Shown piece after piece: positions 38,621-47,936 of a stretch of DNA of 64,000 bases (position 1 is the stretch's first letter; each line of letters starts with the position of its first letter). The position numbers and the translations under genes are program-made. The notes beneath the pieces are model-generated. The model did no database searches and had not been told where the DNA came from. It saw only the letters and a program-made list of their open reading frames with translations. Source of the stretch: Streptococcus suis (GTDB lineage Bacteria; Bacillota; Bacilli; Lactobacillales; Streptococcaceae); assembly GCF_902702775.1 (NCBI RefSeq), contig NZ_LR738724.1, forward strand, positions 744,001 through 808,000, given 5' to 3'.

Positions 38621-39501
38621 TGTTTTTAGCGTTAAACTTAAAAAGTGGCGTTGAGGAGCAGTTTGAAACGAGGGATCAGCTCTTACATTACATTGATACT
38701 GAAAGTGCTAAGAGTCAGGAAGAAGAGGTAGAAGTGATCCTGGAGTTAAGTCATGTGAATGCGAATGGCGAGCTGGTAACTAAGACTCGTATACTCCTCC
38801 CGATCAAAGAGTCTGCAGATGCTTATCTGATCAATTTTGGTATCGAGCAGGATAAGAAAGTTTTTGTGTTTCCAGGGAGAAAAGCTGGAAGTAAGTCCCC
38901 AGGAGCTAAGGAGAAACAATCTGGGAAAAAGGAGCCTGCTGCTCCTACCCCAGCTTCAGAAGTTGCTGAACTTTCTAAGAATGACTTAGTTACTGAGGCG
39001 ATGCACTCCTCCAAAAACAAGCGAAAAGGTACCCTTAGTAGCTTACTCCTAGCAGGCTTATCTGTCGCTTTAGTAGCTTCTATTGCCTATACTGGTTTTC
39101 AAGCCGTACAACTCAAGCAACTCAATGAGCAGGTTACCAGTCTTCAGAAGGAACAGGAACGGCTACGACTCTATCAGGAAGATGTGACCAAGGTAGACAC
39201 CTTTAGCCGCTACTTCTTACCAACCTATTTCTCTGGAGAGAAGGAACGCCTGGCCGACTTTCTTACAGAGGAATTGTCACGGGAGGACTTCGACTTACCA
39301 GGACAAAATCTTCAGTCGGTTATCCTGGAGACAGCCACTGTAAAAGGTGGTATCTATACTATGCAATATGTGCTTGTTGTGAAACAGGCAGATGATAGCA
39401 AGAAAATGATACGCTTTACTTTTGCAGTCGTAGCAGACCAGGATAGTCTTTATGGCTACCGTGTCAGTCAGATTGATCCAGAGCAAAGTTATCCCAAATA
39501 A
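38620..39501 (+). CDS. Conjugation protein with single membrane span (second VirB8-like candidate)
   Basis: A 293-residue protein. A cytoplasmic part (1-140) ends in a Lys/Pro/Ala-rich linker; one membrane span lies at about 146-167 (LLLAGLSVALVASIAYTG), then a short coiled coil (VTSLQKEQERL), then a compact alpha/beta domain (185-290) similar in size to NTF2-like VirB8 domains. Start overlaps the previous stop. Function inferred from topology and operon place only. Confidence 0.55.
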   Translation: MFLALNLKSGVEEQFETRDQLLHYIDTESAKSQEEEVEVILELSHVNANGELVTKTRILLPIKESADAYLINFGIEQDKKVFVFPGRKAGSKSPGAKEKQSGKKEPAAPTPASEVAELSKNDLVTEAMHSSKNKRKGTLSSLLLAGLSVALVASIAYTGFQAVQLKQLNEQVTSLQKEQERLRLYQEDVTKVDTFSRYFLPTYFSGEKERLADFLTEELSREDFDLPGQNLQSVILETATVKGGIYTMQYVLVVKQADDSKKMIRFTFAVVADQDSLYGYRVSQIDPEQSYPK

Positions 39502-39551
39502 TAGCAGCGAGTTAGAATACTTGCTGCTTTTTTGATAGTAAAGGAGATTTT

Positions 39552-40058
39552 ATGGACCAAGAAAAAGTTAGCTACCAAATCAAGGATGTAGCAAAGTTAA
39601 CAGGTGATGTACTGTTGAAAATTTTGATCGAGATAAGTGATCGAACTGCTGATTATATCAAAACTTTTGAATCTAATCGGCATTTCACAGGGGAAACCAA
39701 GTGGAATCGTCTTATGGCTACGTCTTCGGCCAAGGAAATCAAACAATTCCACACAAATGAAATAAACCTGGAGAGGCTGAAGACCTACCTAGCTGATAGA
39801 GGTATTGCCTTTGCCTTCAAAGAGGCAGCCAATGGCAAAATGGACTTTGTCTTTGAGGCGAAAAATAGGGCTGTCGTTGAGAAGGTATTTGAGGAGTTGA
39901 TGAACGAGTTAACCAAGCCTGATACTGTTAAGGGCTTGAATAAGTTATTGCTGAAGACTCCTGAAAACATGAATCTCCAGGACAAGTTGGCTTATTATCG
40001 TAAACAAACTACTTTAGAGATTGCGGCACTGACCAAGACTCAATCAAAGCACCAGTAA
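39552..40058 (+). CDS. PcfB-like DUF3801 conjugation protein
   Basis: A 168-residue soluble protein fitting the PcfB/DUF3801 family: KVSYQIKDVAKLTGDVLLKI at the start, a short strand-rich middle (FAFKEAANGKMDFVFEAKN) and a helical C-terminus. AAAGGAGAT precedes the ATG. PcfB lies directly before the coupling protein PcfC in pCF10, the same order as here. Confidence 0.75.
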   Translation: MDQEKVSYQIKDVAKLTGDVLLKILIEISDRTADYIKTFESNRHFTGETKWNRLMATSSAKEIKQFHTNEINLERLKTYLADRGIAFAFKEAANGKMDFVFEAKNRAVVEKVFEELMNELTKPDTVKGLNKLLLKTPENMNLQDKLAYYRKQTTLEIAALTKTQSKHQ

Positions 40059-40083
40059 AAAACAAAGGAACGGTAGAAAAGTC

Positions 40084-42039
40084 ATGACAAGCGGAGTGAA
40101 GAAAAAAGCTTTCAAGCCCTATCTCTTTCTGGGATTCGTATTTTTTAGTCTGGCTTACTGGATTGTAAAACTGTATGAAGTAGCTCCAGATACACGCAGT
40201 TTATCGGATCCACTGGCCTTTGGTCGACTCCGTTGGATGATGCAAAATCCATTGGCTCCTATCGATATAAAGCCAAATCTCCCAGCAATTTTATTTGGAT
40301 TTTTAGGCTTTATGCTAGCAATGTTCCTCTATCTAAGGATTGATCGCAGCGAGACCTTTCGCCCAGGAGAAGAACATGGTTCTGCCAAGTTTGCGACTGC
40401 TGAAGAACTGAGAAAGTTTCGGGATGAAATCCCTGATAATAACATGATTTTTTCTCAAAACGCCCAAATGGGACTGTATAATAAGCGGCTACCGTACACT
40501 GTACAGTTAAACAAGAATACCTGCAATATTGGTACACCTGGAGACTGGAAGACACGTGGCTTGGTGAAACCTAACATTATGCAGGCAGTAGGATCGTTTG
40601 TATTGATGGACCCAAAGGGATTGACAGTCTACGAAGTAGGTCACTTGCTAGAGAACGAGGGATATGAAATCAAAGTCTTTGACTTGGTGAACCTCTCAAA
40701 TTCTAATCAATTCAATGTTTTTCATTATATGACAGATGAAACAGATATTGATCGTGTCACAGAATCCCTTATATTAGGCACAACAAAAAGTGAGAATCGA
40801 GGGGAGGACTTCTGGGTACAGGCAGAAACTCTATTGATACGAGCGTTGATTGGCTATTTATACTTTGAAGGTAAGGTCTTAAGGGAATATGAGCCTAACA
40901 TTGCAATGGTGGCCGATATGTTAAGGGAATTAAAGAGAGAAAATCCTGATGTGCCAAGTCCTGTAGAAAAGATGTTTGAAGCTTTGGAAGCCAAGTTACC
41001 GAACAACTACGCTGGCAAACAGTTTAAGCTGTTTATGGCCAACTTTGGCGGTCAGACTTTGATGAGTGTCTTGGCCGTAACCTCTGCTCGATTTGCGGTA
41101 TTTGATCACGATGCCGTTCGCCAAATGGTGGCTGTAGATAATATGCAGATTGAAACCTGGCACACGACCAAGACAGCAGTGTTTATTGCTATTCCTGAAA
41201 CGGATAAATCTTATAACTTCATAGCTAATCTCATGTTTGTGACGATGTTTAGGGTGTTGCCTAAGGTAGCAGATGAGATTCTGCAGGGGCGGCATCCAAG
41301 GTTTACGGCTAAGGATCTTTTGCATATACGCTACCACCTGGACGAGTTTGCCCAGCTAGGTAAACTCGCAAACTTTGTGGAGACACAGGCCTCTGCTCGT
41401 TCACGAGAGGAGTCTCTTAATATCTACCTTCAGGCCCTTAATCAGCTCAAGTCTCTTTATAAAGATGACTGGCGGACTATTCTCAATAACTGTGGAGCAA
41501 TTGTTTATCTAGGTACAAATGATGAAGATACCATGAAGTATTTTTCCACTAGGGCTGGGAAACAGACTTTGCAGGTGAGGAACAGCTCTAAGACCTACTC
41601 GTATCAGGGCTCGTCTAGCGAGAGCATACAAACAATCCAACGTGATTTGATGACTCCGGACGAGGTGGCCAGAATTGGAATTGAAGAAGCCCTGGTCTGC
41701 ATTGCAAAGCAAAATGTATTTTTGGATAAGAAGTTTAATCTATTGTCACATCCAAGGGCGGATCAATTAGCCGATAGTCCCGAGGATGAAAATTGGTACA
41801 GGTACAGACGTTATATGTCTGATATTGACGAATGGGAGTCCAATGTCGACAAGAGCACTGTTATGGTTAGCAGCGGTCATAAGCTAGAACAACAGTCGCT
41901 CATTTGGCAAGAGGTACTTGATACAGCTGCTGCAGAGCAGGAGTATGTTCAAGAGGAGGTGGAGCCTGAAGCCAATGACCAGGATTATTTCCAAGGGTTA
42001 TTGGATCAATTAGAGAAGGAAGAAGCATTTTTTAGATAG
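40084..42039 (+). CDS. VirD4/PcfC-type coupling protein (TraG family)
   Basis: A 651-residue coupling protein with two N-terminal membrane spans (about 12-28 and 62-80), then the ATPase. It docks the relaxase-DNA complex at the channel. Family blocks: RPGEEHGSAKFAT, FVLMDPKGLTVYEVG, FNVFHYM, HLDEFAQLGKL (Walker B) and the C-terminal YLGTNDEDTMKYFS. The P-loop at about 150-157 reads GTPGDWKT, lacking the Gly just before Lys. The next gene starts 8 bp downstream. Confidence 0.9.
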   Translation: MTSGVKKKAFKPYLFLGFVFFSLAYWIVKLYEVAPDTRSLSDPLAFGRLRWMMQNPLAPIDIKPNLPAILFGFLGFMLAMFLYLRIDRSETFRPGEEHGSAKFATAEELRKFRDEIPDNNMIFSQNAQMGLYNKRLPYTVQLNKNTCNIGTPGDWKTRGLVKPNIMQAVGSFVLMDPKGLTVYEVGHLLENEGYEIKVFDLVNLSNSNQFNVFHYMTDETDIDRVTESLILGTTKSENRGEDFWVQAETLLIRALIGYLYFEGKVLREYEPNIAMVADMLRELKRENPDVPSPVEKMFEALEAKLPNNYAGKQFKLFMANFGGQTLMSVLAVTSARFAVFDHDAVRQMVAVDNMQIETWHTTKTAVFIAIPETDKSYNFIANLMFVTMFRVLPKVADEILQGRHPRFTAKDLLHIRYHLDEFAQLGKLANFVETQASARSREESLNIYLQALNQLKSLYKDDWRTILNNCGAIVYLGTNDEDTMKYFSTRAGKQTLQVRNSSKTYSYQGSSSESIQTIQRDLMTPDEVARIGIEEALVCIAKQNVFLDKKFNLLSHPRADQLADSPEDENWYRYRRYMSDIDEWESNVDKSTVMVSSGHKLEQQSLIWQEVLDTAAAEQEYVQEEVEPEANDQDYFQGLLDQLEKEEAFFR

Positions 42040-42047
42040 GAGGATAT

Positions 42048-45000
42048 ATGGCACGATTTACAAAAGAAGATGCCAAGGCGATGTCCATTCTTGATGTTGC
42101 TCGATCACTCGGTATGGAAATGGAGCAAAATTCTAATCAAGAATGGTACTGGGTTGAACATGATTCGTTCAAAATCAACACACGCAAAAATCGCTTTGAT
42201 TGGTATTCACGGGATATTCATGGGGATGTGATTAACCTAGTTGAAACAATCAAGGAGGTTGACTACAAACAAGCTATGCATTATCTCCGTACAGGTGAAT
42301 TTCCACAAGCGAAAATGAATCAACCTGTCAAAGAACCGTTTAACTATGTTTTAGGACGATTTGAGCAGCCTTTCAACGAGGCACGTGACTACTTAAAGGA
42401 AGTCAGAGGGCTATCTGATAATACAATCAATTTCTTTGGCCAAGCAGGTGTCTTGGCACAAGCAAATAAAAAGGCTCCAGATGATTACTTGGAGCCTGTT
42501 GTTGTATTCAAAAGCCTTGATAAAGATAAGCAGGTTATAGGGGCAAGTCTCCAAGGGATAGTGCCGAATAAAGAACGATATGAAGGGAAAGGTTATCTCA
42601 AACAGATAGCCTATAACTCAGACGGTTTAAGTGGCATGAGCGTTGATATTGGCACGCCTAAACGACTTGTTTTTGCGGAGGCCCCTATTGACCTTATGAG
42701 CTACTACGAGGCAAATATGGACAATCTGAGTGATGTGAGGCTGGTTGCTATGGACGGTTTGAAAGCAGGTACGGTTTCACGTTATACTATGGAACTGCTG
42801 GCCGAACTCCAGAGCAAGTCTGACTATAAACCAGACTTGAACAAAGTGGGAGAAGCTCTGGAGAAATTAGCCCAGGTCACTACTTTCTTTCAGGATGGAA
42901 AGAATAGTGATTTAATTACCCTAGCCGTCGATAATGATAAGGCAGGTCGTGACTTTATTGAGCGGCTACAAGCCAAAGGCATACCAGTACAGTTAGACCT
43001 CCCTCCTCTTCCTGAAGGAGCTATTAAAATAGACTGGAATGACCACTTGAAAAGCCAGAAAGCAGGCATGGTATTAGAAGACAGTCTCCCACGTGACAAC
43101 AGTCGATTGGAAACCGTTCCTGTCAATATTCAATCGAGCGAAAAAATTCAAGAATTACTTGAGCAGGTGGAAGAGCTGGGGCAGACTGCTTATTTCTGGG
43201 TAACGGAGGAAGACCTCGAGCAACCGGAAGAGATAGTTTCTCAGCTTGACAATTGGTTTTCGTCGGAGAAAGTAGATGCAACTTATAAGAGTGACTTATT
43301 TGAGCTAGTCGCAGGTGATTATACGTATATGATTGAATTTAAGGATGGGGGCATCTCGCTTCAGAACATGGAGGATTATTCTCAGTACATCTACAATCGG
43401 ATTGAAGAGCTTGGTGATGAAGTAGTCATTTCTGAATTGGAATCCGTTATACATGACTTCAACCAGGTTAAAAATTCAATAACTGAAGGAATGAATAAAG
43501 AGTTAGAAGCTCTAACCTCGGCACTTACGAGAGATACTGAACTATTGGACAAACAAACTACTAGAAACAATGAAAAGGAGCAAAATATGGCATTAGAACA
43601 TGAATCAGAAAATCTGGCCCAGGCCACTGAACCTAGATTTGAGCTAGAGTTTTCGGAAATAGGCAGGCCTGAACAACCAATCACGAACCTTGATGAGTTG
43701 CAGAATTGGATTCTTCAACAATTTAACTCTAGGTATACCGATGAAGGTTATTTTAAAACCTACTTACATGTTTATTCGCTGGACAATAAGGGGCAAGAAA
43801 TTGCTAGGCAAATCCGTTTTGATATTGGCCAAGGACAAGGCGATTTCAACCCGAGCAGAGAACACATCCGTGATTATTTGGTTGATAATGGATATGTTCA
43901 TTTGCAGAAAGCTCCCTTAGAAACCAAAGCAACACTTGATAGTCCAAGCAAACTGTATCTGGTTCGCTTAAATTGGTCTGAAAACCTTGGAGACTCTCCC
44001 AACCCACTAGAAGATTTCTCTGAAGGCGAATTGATTCCCTATGCAGAGTTTATTTCTGTGCTCTACAGAAGGAATGAGTATAGTTCAGATAGAGGTTACG
44101 AACGAACCAGTTTTGACATTATCTCTCCAGATGGAGAAGTGATCGTTTCGGATTTTAGATATGATACGGGGTCAGAAGTTCGTACTATAGCAGAGAAGCT
44201 AGAGGATTCAGAATTAGCAAAGATTGAAGAGGCGAATAAAGAGCCGTATAAGCTCTTGGCAGCAATTGACAAACATCTGGAAATTCCTGCCAATCTCTCT
44301 CTTCCAGAGGCTGCTATCGATGCGATAAGCACACAATACGGTGAGAACAGCCCTATTCTTCCTGAAGCGGAAGAGAAGATGCTGGATTGGCTTGAACAAC
44401 GCTATCCGCCAACTTCTGAATATTTCCTTGAATTACATCGAGGGTTTGGTGTTGCAGGTTTGAAGTCAACACTTACCTATGATACCTGGGAGCAGTATAT
44501 AGCTGACTCACCTCTTCCTGAAACAGAGCTCACAAAGGAGGTAGAACAACGTACAGAGCGGCTCCTACAGGTACGGACTGAGATAAAAGAACGCCTTCAG
44601 TCAGAATTTGTCCCAGATGTACTTCAGGAAATACGAAAAGCCCCTGAGCAAGCTCAAGGGCAAGAAAAAAATGCCGAGGGTACAATCGGGGATTTTCCTG
44701 ATAAACAGGAGGCAGCACCTCTACCTGAAGCGACAAAGTCGCAACCTTTGAATGACTTGTCACCAAATCAAACTCAGCCTCAGCCTTTACTTCATTTTAG
44801 CATAAATGAAGAGAGGAAGTCAATTAAAAAGAGGGGGTATCATCCTGCTTCAGATAGGGATCTGGTTAAATTAAATCGTTACTCAACATCTCTGAAAGAG
44901 GTAGCTCAGTGGTACCTAAGGGAATTGTCGGATAGTACAATCCATTATATCTATAAGGATAACGAAGGCGTTAATAGCCTGCAAGTAACATTTGACAAGG

Positions 45001-47012
45001 ATAAATTTATACATTTAACGGGAATTTTTCCTTATAAAGAGGGGTATTCAGCAGATAAATTACTGATAGACTTTGCAAATGGACAAGGTAGTTTCGACGA
45101 CATCCTTCTGGCAAATAAGGGGGCGGCATTTGATAAATTGAAAGTGCTCCCCGAGTTACCAGCGATAATAGAGGCAAATTCGTTTTATTTTGACGATCTA
45201 TCCGATGTTCCCAAACTACACTCCTTGAATATGGATAAAGCTATAAAATCAGGAGATGAGGACATTGTATTGGCGCTGCGTACTGTAGACGGAGAAACAT
45301 TTCCTGCCAGCTTAATGAAGTTGCGTAGTGGTTTACGCAACCAACTAGATAATGCAGAGGAGAAAACAATCCTGGGCATCTATCGTGAACGTGACGGAGT
45401 GATTGAGCAACTATCAATCAATGATGAGTATGTCAAGGACGAGGGGAGAGAGTTCTTATCCATTCTTGAAAATCGTCAATTTGAGCCAATCCATGATGTA
45501 CCTACAATATCACTTCAGGAACGCTTTACTTCGTTATTGGATGGAGTTCGTGAATTTGGTGCAGAACATTTTCGTGGTAGAGAAGGGGAAGAATTCACAA
45601 AGTTCTTCCAGCTTTATGCACAGGCAAAAGAAAATATTGATCAAACTATAAAGCTAGGAATAGGTGAAAAATTGGTCAATCTGGACTCCTCCTTCTACAA
45701 AGAATGGATAGATGATCGGTTACATGAGACCGCAGGAATTTCCTCAGTTGATGTTCTTTCAGGACGAATTACGAGTACAGAGTATCAACAACAAATTGAA
45801 CGACTTTACCAAACTTATCTACAGCAGGTAGCACCAAAAGTAGAACAAACGGAAATCAGAATTGATTCAGATGCAGATGGTTTGACAGACAAAGAGGAAA
45901 TAGGCAAAGGGCAGAATCCACTTGGAGACTCAGTGCCAGACCAGGCGATAATCGCCAATGATGAACCTTCACGTGCTACCTCTCAGAAAGAACCTGCTGA
46001 GGAGAGAACGGTTGCTCAAATGGTGGCTGAATTAGATACAAAAGCCCTGTCAATCCATTTGAAAGAAGGAGTGAAGAACTACTTAAATTCGGATCAGTAC
46101 AAGAATTTTCTAACTGCTATGAGTAAGCTTCATCATTATTCACCAAGGAATTTACAACTATTATTAGCACAAAATCCCGATGTTTCTGTAGTAGCTTCCT
46201 TCAAAAAATGGAAGGAAGACTACGGTCGAACTGTCAATAAGGGTGAGAAAAGTTTGCGTGTCTGGGCTCCAGTTCAAGTGGTCAGAAAGGATAAGGTTTC
46301 TGGTGAGCCGATGCTTGATGATAACGGTAAGGTTATAAAAGATACTGTCTTTAAGTTGGTGCCAGTCTTTGATATCTCCCAAACAAGTGGCAAAGAATTT
46401 CCTACACCTGTTAACGTACTTGAAGGCAAGCATGAGGACTATGCAAACCTGTATCGAGCTGCAAAACAGGTCTCAAGTGACAATGGAGTAACTATTTCAA
46501 TTAGTGATACACCTGGTACGAGTAGAGGGTATTATTCCCCAATGGAAAATAAAATTGTCTTGCAGAAAGGCATGAGTGAACAACAAACACTCAAGACTTT
46601 GTTCCACGAGATGGCCCACAGTGACCTCCATAATCTTGACGCCAAAGCGACTCAGGATTTTACCAGAAGCACAAAAGAATTACAAGCTGAATCGGTTGCT
46701 TATGTAGTCGCATGTCATTACGGTTTTGATACAAGTGAGTACAGTTTTGGATACTTGGCAAACTGGACAGAGGATGCTGCAACATTAAGTGATTTGGAAG
46801 CCCAGCTTGCGATTATTCAAAAAGAAGCCAACAGCTTAATACAGCGTTTAGATCAGTCTTTAGAAAAGGTAGTGTCAAAGACACTCTCTGCAGATAAGTT
46901 TACTGAACGATTGAGTCAGTTTAAGGATGAAACAAAAACTTTACAATCAGGGCTTGATAAAGAGCCAAAAAAGAATCAGCCGTCACTCAATCTGGACCAA
47001 CAGATGAAGTGA
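42048..47012 (+). CDS. Large polyvalent protein: primase/Toprim N-terminus, ArdC-like zinc-metallopeptidase C-terminus
   Basis: A 1,654-residue multidomain protein. Residues 1-100 look like a primase zinc-finger-type domain without an obvious cysteine set; 120-335 hold a DUF3991/Toprim region (VFAEAPIDLMSYY at about 206, DNDKAGRDF at about 294). The middle (about 525-760) has two copies of an LPD25-like module (VYSLDNKGQEIA, FDIISPDGEVI). A DSDADGLTDKEE calcium-loop-like motif is near 1273. The end is ArdC-like: an ssDNA-binding DUF1738-type domain (1324-1440) and a HEMAHSDLH zinc peptidase motif near 1520. Such proteins probably enter the recipient, prime the strand and counter restriction; that is inference. 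Confidence 0.82.
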   Translation: MARFTKEDAKAMSILDVARSLGMEMEQNSNQEWYWVEHDSFKINTRKNRFDWYSRDIHGDVINLVETIKEVDYKQAMHYLRTGEFPQAKMNQPVKEPFNYVLGRFEQPFNEARDYLKEVRGLSDNTINFFGQAGVLAQANKKAPDDYLEPVVVFKSLDKDKQVIGASLQGIVPNKERYEGKGYLKQIAYNSDGLSGMSVDIGTPKRLVFAEAPIDLMSYYEANMDNLSDVRLVAMDGLKAGTVSRYTMELLAELQSKSDYKPDLNKVGEALEKLAQVTTFFQDGKNSDLITLAVDNDKAGRDFIERLQAKGIPVQLDLPPLPEGAIKIDWNDHLKSQKAGMVLEDSLPRDNSRLETVPVNIQSSEKIQELLEQVEELGQTAYFWVTEEDLEQPEEIVSQLDNWFSSEKVDATYKSDLFELVAGDYTYMIEFKDGGISLQNMEDYSQYIYNRIEELGDEVVISELESVIHDFNQVKNSITEGMNKELEALTSALTRDTELLDKQTTRNNEKEQNMALEHESENLAQATEPRFELEFSEIGRPEQPITNLDELQNWILQQFNSRYTDEGYFKTYLHVYSLDNKGQEIARQIRFDIGQGQGDFNPSREHIRDYLVDNGYVHLQKAPLETKATLDSPSKLYLVRLNWSENLGDSPNPLEDFSEGELIPYAEFISVLYRRNEYSSDRGYERTSFDIISPDGEVIVSDFRYDTGSEVRTIAEKLEDSELAKIEEANKEPYKLLAAIDKHLEIPANLSLPEAAIDAISTQYGENSPILPEAEEKMLDWLEQRYPPTSEYFLELHRGFGVAGLKSTLTYDTWEQYIADSPLPETELTKEVEQRTERLLQVRTEIKERLQSEFVPDVLQEIRKAPEQAQGQEKNAEGTIGDFPDKQEAAPLPEATKSQPLNDLSPNQTQPQPLLHFSINEERKSIKKRGYHPASDRDLVKLNRYSTSLKEVAQWYLRELSDSTIHYIYKDNEGVNSLQVTFDKDKFIHLTGIFPYKEGYSADKLLIDFANGQGSFDDILLANKGAAFDKLKVLPELPAIIEANSFYFDDLSDVPKLHSLNMDKAIKSGDEDIVLALRTVDGETFPASLMKLRSGLRNQLDNAEEKTILGIYRERDGVIEQLSINDEYVKDEGREFLSILENRQFEPIHDVPTISLQERFTSLLDGVREFGAEHFRGREGEEFTKFFQLYAQAKENIDQTIKLGIGEKLVNLDSSFYKEWIDDRLHETAGISSVDVLSGRITSTEYQQQIERLYQTYLQQVAPKVEQTEIRIDSDADGLTDKEEIGKGQNPLGDSVPDQAIIANDEPSRATSQKEPAEERTVAQMVAELDTKALSIHLKEGVKNYLNSDQYKNFLTAMSKLHHYSPRNLQLLLAQNPDVSVVASFKKWKEDYGRTVNKGEKSLRVWAPVQVVRKDKVSGEPMLDDNGKVIKDTVFKLVPVFDISQTSGKEFPTPVNVLEGKHEDYANLYRAAKQVSSDNGVTISISDTPGTSRGYYSPMENKIVLQKGMSEQQTLKTLFHEMAHSDLHNLDAKATQDFTRSTKELQAESVAYVVACHYGFDTSEYSFGYLANWTEDAATLSDLEAQLAIIQKEANSLIQRLDQSLEKVVSKTLSADKFTERLSQFKDETKTLQSGLDKEPKKNQPSLNLDQQMK

Positions 47013-47057
47013 TGGCCTTAACTCAAAGATTATTTAGACAACGAAAGGAAAACAACA

Positions 47058-47351
47058 ATGACACCGACAATTGAAACGATATTACTAACTACATTCTTCC
47101 ACGTAGAACCAGCAGGAAAGCTTACAATCAATGAAAGTTTTATGACCTTGAATAGAAGGGCTGCACTTCATTCTCTAAAGGAAGACTACCAAGAATTGAA
47201 GGAAAATGAACTTGATATTGCAAAAGATTATCAAGAAACCCTTGACTATATTGAAGGGCTAGATGATATTGCATATGAACAATTACGCACTGAAATACTG
47301 TCAAGTGGACAGGTTAATGTGGAACTTTTGGCTACAGCCAAAAGTGACTGA
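47058..47351 (+). CDS. Hypothetical protein (97 aa), ICE accessory
   Basis: A mainly helical, acidic 97-residue protein (LKEDYQELKENELDIAKDYQETL central helix). ACGAAAGGAAAAC precedes the ATG. No family recognised. It ends directly before the palindrome-rich oriT candidate, so it is the last gene of the long transfer operon. Confidence 0.55.
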   Translation: MTPTIETILLTTFFHVEPAGKLTINESFMTLNRRAALHSLKEDYQELKENELDIAKDYQETLDYIEGLDDIAYEQLRTEILSSGQVNVELLATAKSD

Positions 47352-47358
47352 CTAGGGG

Positions 47359-47481
47359 TTTGGGGTCTTCCCCAAAATTAGAAAAGGATAGGCAAAAAAG
47401 GTTGCAGAGGTCACACTCTGAAACCTGCCTATCGTTTTATATTTCGCAACTGGATATCCAGTTGCTTTGCTTGCCGTACGG
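47359..47481. other. Candidate origin of transfer (oriT)
   Basis: Between the transfer operon and mobC. Contains TTTGGGG/CCCCAAA hairpin (47359-47376); a long compound hairpin (47387-47433) pairing GATAGGC with GCCTATC, AGGTT with AACCT and CAGAG with CTCTG; a perfect 20-bp palindrome with centre GGATATCC (47446-47465); and CCGTACGG (47474-47481). A palindrome cluster next to the relaxosome genes is the expected look of an oriT. The nick site is unknown. Confidence 0.6.
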
Positions 47482-47567
47482 AAGGGAGGGGTGGGTGCAG
47501 GTGCAGAAACTGGCATTCTTGCCCTGGTTATCGAGTGAGCCAGATGGATAATGAAGGGGGAATAAAA

Positions 47568-47936
47568 ATGGACTATGAAGACAAACGAAAAAGAAAAATT
47601 CAGAAGTTGATACGTGTAGATGAGTCAGAGCTAGCACTAATTAAAAAGCGAATGGCTTCGATAGGTTTGAAGAATTTTAATACTTATGCACGGTATATGA
47701 TGACTGCTGGAAGTATCACAACAATTGACTATAGCGAACTCAATCAGCTACGACTTGAGATAAACCGAATTGGTGTGAATATAAACCAGATAACCAAATA
47801 CATTAACACATCTGAAGAAATAACTGCAGAGGATCTGCGAGAACTTTTAGACAGTCTTGCGGAGATAAAGAGTCTTGTCACTAGTCACATAGATATAGAG
47901 TTAGAGAGAGGAATGGAGGCTGTTAGGAAAGATTAA
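47568..47936 (+). CDS. mobC: MobC-like relaxosome accessory protein
   Basis: A 122-residue basic protein, started at the ATG behind GAAGGGGGA (an in-frame start 33 bp upstream has no site). Residues 10-45 form a ribbon-helix-helix-like part (KIQKLIRVDESELALIKK, GLKNFNTYARYM); the C-terminal MobC block has RIGVNINQITKYIN. MobC proteins bind oriT and open DNA for the relaxase. Its stop is adjacent to the relaxase ATG (TAAATG). Confidence 0.85.
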   Translation: MDYEDKRKRKIQKLIRVDESELALIKKRMASIGLKNFNTYARYMMTAGSITTIDYSELNQLRLEINRIGVNINQITKYINTSEEITAEDLRELLDSLAEIKSLVTSHIDIELERGMEAVRKD

